From Prevotellaceae bacterium (GTDB lineage: Bacteria; Bacteroidota; Bacteroidia; Bacteroidales; UBA932): a stretch of 6,064 nucleotides of DNA. Below are positions 1 through 5,186 of the stretch, in pieces. The notes under the pieces were generated by a model that was not told the origin of the DNA, made no database searches, and saw only the letters and a list, made by a program, of their open reading frames with translations. Position 1 is the first letter of the stretch, and each line of letters opens with the position of its first letter. The stretch is taken from NCBI GenBank assembly GCA_031258755.1, contig JAIRMK010000193.1, forward strand, positions 1 to 6,064, given 5' to 3'. Position numbers and translations under genes: made by a program.

Positions 1-726
1 AATACGGCGGCAGGACTGAAAGAAAAGCACGAAGAGATTATCAGTAGCCATCAAGCAAAACTGTCCGGCCTGAAGCAGCAGCAAGGAGCAATGAGAGATT
101 TGAAGATAGATTTCGACCATACGTCCATTCATCCTGGAAAGCTGCTTATCGAAGCCCGGCAAATCAACTTCGCGTACCGGCCGGAGTCGCCGCTGTGGAA
201 AAAGCCGCTGGACTTCACCCTCTACAGTCACGACCGCATTCACCTTTTGGGAGACAACGGCGCTGGAAAAACCACGCTCATCAAGCTGCTGACCGGCTCG
301 CTTTGTCCGTCCTGCGGGACAATCAGGCGTGCGGACTTCCAGTGGATTTACTTAGACCAGGACTACACCCAAGTGAATGCGGCTTGCAGCATCGAAGAAC
401 TTGCCGCCACACACAACCGCCAGCATCTGGCAGTGCATGAAGTGAGGCTGCGCCTGAACCGCTTCCTGTTCCCTTCCAACACATGGGACAAACCGTGTCA
501 TGCATTGAGCGGCGGCGAGAAGCTGCGCCTCTACCTCTGCTGCCTGATGCTCTCCAACCAAACCCCCGACCTCATCATCCTTGACGAGCCCACCAACAAC
601 CTCGACCTCTCAAGCCTGCAGGTATTGACCCAAACCCTCAAGCACTACAGAGGCAGCCTGCTGGTCATTTCGCACGACCGGTACTTTGTGGAAGAAATCG
701 GGGTGAGTGGGAAAAAATTTATGTGA
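1..726 (+). CDS. ABC-F family ATP-binding cassette protein, C-terminal part (5' end outside window)
   Basis: The reading frame is open from the first base, so this is the 3' end of a longer gene; the ATG at 91 is internal. The visible 241 residues hold a charged, glutamine-rich stretch (codons 1-45), which would be the linker between the two ATPase domains, and then one complete ABC domain. That domain has a Walker A GDNGAGKTT (nt 250-276), a Q-loop near YLDQDY, a signature LSGGEK (nt 505-522), a Walker B LIILDEP followed by TNNLD (from nt 571), and a switch histidine in ISHD (codon 673-675). DEPTNNLD without membrane segments is typical of ABC-F proteins, soluble ATPases that act on ribosomes in translation or antibiotic protection. 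The subgroup cannot be named because the N-terminal domain and most of the linker are missing. Codons favour CTG, CTC, ATC and AAC more than in the T9SS genes nearby. It is convergent with ispF. Confidence 0.9.
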   Translation, partial: NTAAGLKEKHEEIISSHQAKLSGLKQQQGAMRDLKIDFDHTSIHPGKLLIEARQINFAYRPESPLWKKPLDFTLYSHDRIHLLGDNGAGKTTLIKLLTGSLCPSCGTIRRADFQWIYLDQDYTQVNAACSIEELAATHNRQHLAVHEVRLRLNRFLFPSNTWDKPCHALSGGEKLRLYLCCLMLSNQTPDLIILDEPTNNLDLSSLQVLTQTLKHYRGSLLVISHDRYFVEEIGVSGKKFM

Positions 727-766
727 GCGGATTAATTATTTAAGTTTTCTTCACGCTAAAGTAGTG

Positions 767-1255
767 TTATTTCGTTAACAGCACCACGGCATAAGCCGAC
801 ACGCCTTCTTCGCGCCCTTCAAAACCGAGACCTTCGGTGGTAGTAGCTTTAATGGAAATTTGCGTTTCGCTCACCCGCATCACGCCGGCCAGTGTTTGGC
901 GCATTTCGGGAATATAGGCCGCGATTTTAGGGCTTTGCAGGCAAACAACCGTATCCACATTACCCACTTCGTAGCCTTCGGCACGCACCAGCGTCATGGT
1001 CTCCGCCAATATTTTTTTGCTGTCTATACTTTTATATGTAGAAGAGGTATCGGGAAAATGGACGCCGATGTCGCGCAAAGCGGCAGCGCCCAACAACGCA
1101 TCACATAGCGCATGAATTAACACATCACCGTCGGAATGTGCCACACATCCTTTCGTATGCGTAATGCGACATCCTCCGAGCCAGAAATCAAGACCGGCGG
1201 CTAACCGGTGCACGTCATAGCCGTTGCCGATACGAATATGCCTAATTGTTTGCAA
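767..1255 (-). CDS. ispF: 2-C-methyl-D-erythritol 2,4-cyclodiphosphate synthase IspF
   Basis: IspF converts CDP-methylerythritol 2-phosphate into methylerythritol 2,4-cyclodiphosphate and CMP in the non-mevalonate isoprenoid pathway; the family is a cytosolic metal-dependent homotrimer. The protein opens with RIGNGYDVHRL, whose D14 and H16 are metal ligands; the third ligand fits H48 in the DVLIHALCDALLG motif. HSDGD (from H40), DIGVHFPDT and the C-terminal KATTTEGLGF with GREEG complete the family signature. Starting at TTG 1255 gives 162 residues, close to the usual ~160. The frame is open upstream to another TTG at 1288 (173 residues), which would only add a tail unlike the family; no ATG fits. 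A purine-rich GAAGAAGAA precedes the chosen TTG. The start overlaps the end of porV by 14 nt (1242-1255), so the two are probably co-transcribed and translationally coupled. Function is very sure; the start is less so. Confidence 0.95.
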   Translation of the reverse strand: MQTIRHIRIGNGYDVHRLAAGLDFWLGGCRITHTKGCVAHSDGDVLIHALCDALLGAAALRDIGVHFPDTSSTYKSIDSKKILAETMTLVRAEGYEVGNVDTVVCLQSPKIAAYIPEMRQTLAGVMRVSETQISIKATTTEGLGFEGREEGVSAYAVVLLTK

Positions 1256-2435
1256 ACGTTCTTCTTCGCATTGATTTGCCGAAATCAATAGAAAGCGTAA
1301 GGTGGAGCGTATTGGCCAGGGGACTTTGCAACCCTGCTACTACCGGAATCAAATACGACACGTCAAAACTGAACATATAATATATAATACCTGCACCCAG
1401 TGTTGCATATTTGTGTTGTGGCCATTTATAATCATAATAATACCCGCCGCGAACACTGAACACCCGCGAATACGTATATTCCGCGCCGATCCCAATAACA
1501 ATTTCTTTCAACTCCTCCTTAAAGCCGCCCGGAGCGTCGTAAAACGATTGTATCATCCCCTTAAGCATCGACACATTATTATCCTTGCCTGCTACTATTT
1601 CATCCTCACCTGTTACTTCATTTTTCTCTATTCTTGGCGGCGTAGGCACCAAGTATTTATTCAATTCCACACCAAATGACAATTCATTATAATAATCAAG
1701 GTCTAACTTCAGGTTTCCGCCCAAACGCCCGGTAGTAGGCAGAAAATATGTTTTTCCCCTTGCTTCATTTTCCGCATATCCATAATTCATTTTCGAACCG
1801 ATATTGGTAATGGAAAGACCTGCCGACACCACACCTGTCATGGCGCCCAAACGTATCGGCTCATTGTAATAAAATCCGATATCGGCGCTCCAGGCATTGG
1901 CCGGTTGAAATACCGTACCACTGTTATAAGAGCCGCCGGTAATATCCGAACGCAAGTAACGGAACGCTACCCCTGCCGAAAAATATTCGCCCAACAAACG
2001 CGAGTATGACACATCAATAGCCATTTCGTTAGGGTTAGACGACTTGATAAACTCCTGCTGCTCGCCCCAAAAAGTCATGGCGCCCAATGAAAAATAGCGC
2101 AATGACGCCCCGATGGCTTGCTTATTGTCTATCCTGTAAAAACCGGTAAGATACAATAAGTTAATATTCGACGTCCCGATACCACGAAGCCATGGGATAT
2201 ACGACAATGACACGCCGCTCTTAGCCTCATTAAACACATATTTGGATGCATTCCAATGCTGGTCATTGGTAGTCGGCAATGTCGCTACCCCCATATCGCC
2301 CATCCCCGACGCACGGGCATCAGGCACAACAGTAAGTACGGGCATGGCAAACACAATAGGATTATCTGCTTCCTGGGCAAAAACACTGCCTACAACAAGG
2401 CTCAACAGTGTTAACAAAATTATTATTCTTTTCAC
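1242..2435 (-). CDS. porV: Type IX secretion system outer membrane protein PorV (LptO)
   Basis: PorV is an outer-membrane beta-barrel protein of the T9SS. In Porphyromonas gingivalis it binds cargo carrying C-terminal signal domains as they leave the Sov translocon and delivers them to the PorU sortase complex. From the GTG at 2435 the protein has 397 residues: a signal peptide (MKRIII, hydrophobic core, probable cut at SVFA|QE, residues 20/21), the family hallmark PDARASGMGDMGVA (about 38-51) followed by QHWNASKY, then alternating barrel strands. Other PorV marks are VPTPPR, SFYDAPGGF with EELKE, RGGYYYDYKW with TLGAGIIYY, and the C-terminal SPLANTLHLTLSIDFG. An in-frame GTG at 2450 would add five residues, but the promoter -7 box at 2464-2471 would then leave a leader of only about 7 nt, so 2435 is preferred. 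porU, the common neighbour of porV, is not in the window. ispF follows with an overlap, and porP is divergent. Confidence 0.93.
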   Translation of the reverse strand: MKRIIILLTLLSLVVGSVFAQEADNPIVFAMPVLTVVPDARASGMGDMGVATLPTTNDQHWNASKYVFNEAKSGVSLSYIPWLRGIGTSNINLLYLTGFYRIDNKQAIGASLRYFSLGAMTFWGEQQEFIKSSNPNEMAIDVSYSRLLGEYFSAGVAFRYLRSDITGGSYNSGTVFQPANAWSADIGFYYNEPIRLGAMTGVVSAGLSITNIGSKMNYGYAENEARGKTYFLPTTGRLGGNLKLDLDYYNELSFGVELNKYLVPTPPRIEKNEVTGEDEIVAGKDNNVSMLKGMIQSFYDAPGGFKEELKEIVIGIGAEYTYSRVFSVRGGYYYDYKWPQHKYATLGAGIIYYMFSFDVSYLIPVVAGLQSPLANTLHLTLSIDFGKSMRRRTFANN

Positions 2436-2463
2436 AATAATAGTATTCACAATATTTAATTTG

Positions 2464-2471
2464 CAAAGTTA
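2464..2471 (-). promoter_or_regulatory. Predicted porV-ispF promoter, -7 box TAACTTTG
   Basis: Read on the minus strand this is TAACTTTG, a full match to the Bacteroidota -7 consensus TAnnTTTG. Transcription would start near 2457, about 22 nt before the GTG at 2435. No convincing -33 TTTG is seen 17-23 nt further upstream. The box sits inside the left arm of an inverted repeat. The consensus is established knowledge; use of this copy is inferred. Confidence 0.5.
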
Positions 2472-2491
2472 GATTATTTTACCTAACTATG
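2464..2491. repeat. Inverted repeat over the porV promoter
   Basis: The arms CAAAGTTAG (2464-2472) and CTAACTATG (2483-2491) are reverse complements at 8 of 9 positions, separated by a 10-nt AT-rich spacer. The left arm covers the porV -7 box, and the whole lies between the divergent porV and porP starts. Arm length and spacing suit a dimeric repressor or activator site. It could be chance in AT-rich DNA. Confidence 0.4.
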
Positions 2492-2504
2492 ATACATTGA
2501 TTTT

Positions 2505-2544
2505 GTTAATTTTTTATAAAATGAACTATTTTCGTTAATTTTTA
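2505..2544. repeat. Direct repeat GTTAATTTTT in the porV-porP gap
   Basis: GTTAATTTTT occurs at 2505-2514 and again at 2534-2543, 29 nt apart, each preceded by a T-rich run (TTTT or TTTTC). The second copy ends just before the porP -7 box. A 29-nt offset is a little under three helical turns, so the copies face nearly the same side of the DNA. Low complexity makes chance a real option. Confidence 0.25.
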
Positions 2545-2545
2545 C

Positions 2546-2553
2546 TACATTTG
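2546..2553 (+). promoter_or_regulatory. Predicted porP promoter, -7 box TACATTTG
   Basis: TACATTTG matches TAnnTTTG fully and ends 5 nt before the porP ATG (2559). The expected start of transcription falls at or next to the A of the ATG, which suggests a leaderless or nearly leaderless mRNA. No clear -33 TTTG lies at the right distance; the nearest TTTG (2502-2505) is too far upstream. Confidence 0.45.
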
Positions 2554-2558
2554 TTGTA

Positions 2559-3593
2559 ATGACTGCAAAGATACATATATTTATTGGATTATTCCTACTA
2601 TTTTTCTATCAAAATGCACGGGGACAAGATATCATATTTGATCATCCCTACGCTGCCTTGATGTATAACAACCCCGCTTACACCGGAATATTCGGCCCGC
2701 TGCACGCCGGCGCCGCCTTCCGCAGCCAATTTACTGCAACACCCTATCCTTACACCACATATTATGCTGAAACAGACATATTTATAGATAAATGGAACAG
2801 TGGTTTCGGTTGTTATATCCTCCACGACCTCATGGCTTCCGGTCAGCTCCGGCAAACCTCGGCCGCCCTGTCGTATGTCTTTGCTTTTCAACTTACTGAA
2901 AACCTGTCATTGCGCCCTGCCATACAAGGCATATTTCACAACAGGCACCGCGATTTCCGTTCGGCGGTCTTCCCCGATATGTTCGATCTCACAGGTACCC
3001 CCATCTCTGCACCTGCACCTGCAACCTATGAGCCATACAACAAGAATACGCTTGATTTCTCGGCGGGCATACTCGCTCAATATCATCGCCTTGAACTCGG
3101 TTTTTCCATTCATCACCTTGGGGCTCGGCAAGAAGACCCTTATTTAAACCAATCGTTGAAAATAGCGGCGCAAGCCAAATACATCATCCCGCTCACTGCC
3201 CCGGCCGCCAACGAAGAAGTGAGACCCGATGAATGGCTTGATTTCGAACACACTAAACTAATACCGTCCCTGCGGTATTACCATCAAGAACATTATAAAT
3301 ATCTAACTGCCTGCATGTTGATACAATCCGGCGCTTTGTATGCCGGCGCCGGCGTAAAAACAGCCCTGCAGCAGGAAGTAACCAATATATCGCTATCCGC
3401 CGGATTTCTGTCATCGACCTTTCGCATAGGTTATACCACCGATTTTATTGGCTGGGGAAGCGCTTTGCGCGGATGGCAAGGCGTTTCGCATGAACTGTTT
3501 GTCCATTTCACCTTTGGCCATTCCGCGGAGAGCGCCACAAAACAACACCGCAAAAAACACAAATCAAAATCCTGCTTCGGGTGTTATTTATGA
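2559..3593 (+). CDS. porP: Type IX secretion system membrane protein, PorP/SprF family
   Basis: PorP/SprF proteins are outer-membrane beta-barrel proteins associated with the T9SS; in P. gingivalis porP heads the porPKLMN operon and is needed for secretion. The 344-residue product has a signal peptide (MTAKIHIF, hydrophobic core, likely cut at NARG|QD, residues 22/23). Right after it comes the family's N-terminal signature, here HPYAALMYNNPAYTG (29-43), with AAFRSQF close behind. The rest alternates aromatic and small residues as in barrel strands, for example LSYVFAFQLTENLSLRPAIQGIF and LSAGFLSSTFRIGYTTDFIG. The last 17 residues are very basic and end in SCFGCYL with a CxxC (C339, C342). No other Met occurs before residue 35, so the ATG at 2559 is the only start that keeps the signal peptide. 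A -7 box ends 5 nt upstream, implying little or no 5' leader. porK follows 81 bp downstream. Confidence 0.88.
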   Translation: MTAKIHIFIGLFLLFFYQNARGQDIIFDHPYAALMYNNPAYTGIFGPLHAGAAFRSQFTATPYPYTTYYAETDIFIDKWNSGFGCYILHDLMASGQLRQTSAALSYVFAFQLTENLSLRPAIQGIFHNRHRDFRSAVFPDMFDLTGTPISAPAPATYEPYNKNTLDFSAGILAQYHRLELGFSIHHLGARQEDPYLNQSLKIAAQAKYIIPLTAPAANEEVRPDEWLDFEHTKLIPSLRYYHQEHYKYLTACMLIQSGALYAGAGVKTALQQEVTNISLSAGFLSSTFRIGYTTDFIGWGSALRGWQGVSHELFVHFTFGHSAESATKQHRKKHKSKSCFGCYL

Positions 3594-3595
3594 CA

Positions 3596-3628
3596 TTTTT
3601 TTGAAAAATTTTTCTGTTTTCAAAGAAA
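3596..3628. repeat. Inverted repeat upstream of porK
   Basis: The arms TTTTTTTGAAAA (3596-3607) and TTTTCAAAGAAA (3617-3628) are complementary at 11 of 12 positions, the exception being a possible T-G wobble, with a 9-nt spacer. It starts 3 nt after the porP stop and ends 4 nt before the porK -7 box, so it spans the -33 region. It may be a regulator site, or an AT-rich hairpin ending part of the porP transcript; the lack of a following T-run argues against a classic terminator. A nested perfect palindrome GAAAAATTTTTC lies at 3603-3614. Confidence 0.4.
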
Positions 3629-3632
3629 TGCT

Positions 3633-3640
3633 TACCTTTG
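3633..3640 (+). promoter_or_regulatory. Predicted porK-murF promoter, -7 box TACCTTTG
   Basis: TACCTTTG is a full match to TAnnTTTG. Transcription would start near 3647, leaving a leader of about 28 nt before the porK ATG. The -33 region (about 3609-3616) reads TTTTTCTG, a weak match to TTTG, and lies in the spacer of an inverted repeat. The box implies that porK and murF can be expressed apart from porP, though read-through from porP is also possible. Confidence 0.5.
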
Positions 3641-3674
3641 TAAATTAAAGTATAAATTATATTTCATCTTTTTT

Positions 3675-5186
3675 ATGAGCATCAAAAAGCTTTTACTGAT
3701 CGTGCTCTGTATCGCGGCAACAGGGGGAATAAGCAGTTGTAATTTATTTAAAAAGAAACAAGTATCAAGCGCTACGGGTTGGAATTACAATGACCCGAAA
3801 TTCGGCGGATATGAAGTAAAACAAGTACGTGAGCAAATAACAGGGCCGGGACTTATTTTTATCGAAGGCGGTGCATTTATGATGGGGCGCTCGGCCGAAG
3901 ATTTGCATTTCGACTGGAACAATGCACCCCGTAGGGTTACCGTTGACTCTTACTACATTGATGAAGTAGAAATATCAAACGTGGTATACCGGTCTTACAT
4001 ACACTGGATCAGAAGAGTATACTCGGCTTATCCCGACGTGTACAACAATGCATTGCCCGACACACTGGCGTGGCGTAAACCGTTAGGGTTTAATGAGCCG
4101 CTCGTGAACACCTATTTCCGCCATCCGGCCTACAACGAGTATCCGGTAGTAGGCGTATCGTGGAGGCAAGCCAATGAATTTTGCCTGTGGCGTACCGACA
4201 GGGTTAACGAACTCATGTTGATAAAGCGCGGCATACTGCATCCGGATCCTACGCAAGAAGGCGCCAACTCATTTAACACTACCGCTTACTTGTCGGGACA
4301 ATATGAAGGCGCCGTAAGGAAAAACCTGCGTGATTTCATAAGTGAAGATAAAAACGCTACCCGCCGTGTGGCCTTTGATGACGGCATTTTATTACCGAAT
4401 TACCGCCTTCCTACCGAAGCCGAATGGGAATATGCCGCCATAGCGCCCATCGGCGTTACTTATGACGAAAGAGTGACCGAGCGTCGTATCTATCCCTGGA
4501 GCGGAAGCACATTACGCAGCAATGACAAAAAAAATCGCGGCGCCTTTATGGCCAACTTTCAACGCGGACGCGGCGACCTTATGGGTGTGGCCGGCTCGCT
4601 CAACGACGGCTACGCTACACCGGCTCCTGTACGTTCATACTGGCCTAACGATTTCGGGCTTTACTGCATGGCCGGCAATGTGAATGAATGGGTATTCGAC
4701 GTGTACCGCCCGCTATCTTCCGAAGATGTAGATGACTTTCGTCCTGTCCGCGGAAATGTATTTACCGACATCGCCAGAGACGAAGAAGGGAACGTATTTC
4801 CTAAAGACTCGCTGGGCCGTATCAGGATCGATACCGTAGGATACAATGGCAACCGCAACAATTACCAATTGGGCGATAACCGCAATTACCGCGACGGCGA
4901 CATTCTTTCTTCTATTTCCTATGAAGAAAACAGCAGTGTAAAACCCGAGACGCGCGCCAATTCAAACCGTATGTATGATCAGGGTGCAGGGACTAATCAC
5001 ACCGGCATGACCAGCCTCATTAATGACAAGGCACGGGTATATAAGGGCGGATCATTTCTTGATCGCGCATATTGGCTTAGCCCCGGCACACGCCGCTTTC
5101 TTGACGAAGAAAAATCGGCTATTGATATCGGATTCCGCTGCGCCATGGATAAATTGGGCACACCACAGTTGAAAAGAAGAAGGTAA
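3675..5186 (+). CDS. porK: Type IX secretion system lipoprotein PorK/GldK (FGE-sulfatase fold)
   Basis: PorK (GldK in gliding species) is a lipoprotein that forms a large ring with PorN under the outer membrane as part of the T9SS core. The 503-residue protein has a lipoprotein signal (MSIKKLLLIVLCIAATGG, lipobox ISSC, acylated C22). The conserved mature N-terminus TGWNYNDPKFGGYEV follows. A formylglycine-generating-enzyme-like domain runs from about residue 57 (GPGLIFIEGGAFMMG) to GFRCAM (486-491). Internal landmarks are NYRLPTEAEWEYAA, GLYCMAGNVNEWV and KARVYKGGSFLDRAYWLSPG, the last being characteristic of PorK/GldK. The FGE active-site cysteines between GGS and the RCA motif are absent, so a structural rather than enzymatic role is expected. 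Length fits PorK (about 490). It has its own -7 box at 3633-3640, about 34 nt before the ATG. The stop codon abuts the murF start, and porL does not follow. Confidence 0.95.
   Translation: MSIKKLLLIVLCIAATGGISSCNLFKKKQVSSATGWNYNDPKFGGYEVKQVREQITGPGLIFIEGGAFMMGRSAEDLHFDWNNAPRRVTVDSYYIDEVEISNVVYRSYIHWIRRVYSAYPDVYNNALPDTLAWRKPLGFNEPLVNTYFRHPAYNEYPVVGVSWRQANEFCLWRTDRVNELMLIKRGILHPDPTQEGANSFNTTAYLSGQYEGAVRKNLRDFISEDKNATRRVAFDDGILLPNYRLPTEAEWEYAAIAPIGVTYDERVTERRIYPWSGSTLRSNDKKNRGAFMANFQRGRGDLMGVAGSLNDGYATPAPVRSYWPNDFGLYCMAGNVNEWVFDVYRPLSSEDVDDFRPVRGNVFTDIARDEEGNVFPKDSLGRIRIDTVGYNGNRNNYQLGDNRNYRDGDILSSISYEENSSVKPETRANSNRMYDQGAGTNHTGMTSLINDKARVYKGGSFLDRAYWLSPGTRRFLDEEKSAIDIGFRCAMDKLGTPQLKRRR

Noticed and set aside
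295..321. CPSC in the ABC-F protein as a zinc knuckle
   Set aside because: A single CxxC just after the Walker A helix, with no second pair nearby, falls in a variable loop of the ABC domain; most likely chance.
751..766. Possible terminator hairpin (CACGCTAAAGTAGTG) between the convergent ABC-F and ispF genes
   Set aside because: Only the outer CAC/GTG pairs hold; the inner bases mismatch and no T-run follows on either strand.
860..1108. Plus-strand 82-residue reading frame opposite ispF
   Set aside because: It lies fully antisense to the strongly supported ispF, with no family motif; a shadow frame.
3003..3025. CACCTG-type tandem repeat in porP
   Set aside because: Barely three short units encoding an Ala-Pro-rich loop (SAPAPA); too short to call a microsatellite or phase-variable tract.
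3342..3356. Palindrome GCCGGCGCCGGC
   Set aside because: It lies inside porP and encodes a run of small residues (AGAG), and similar GCCGGCGCC words recur in coding sequence here, so base composition explains it.
4840..4903. Repeat-like stretch in porK (GNRNNYQLGDNRNYRDGD)
   Set aside because: PorK/GldK proteins usually have an Asn/Arg/Tyr-rich segment here, and the DNA copies are short and imperfect; not a separate element.
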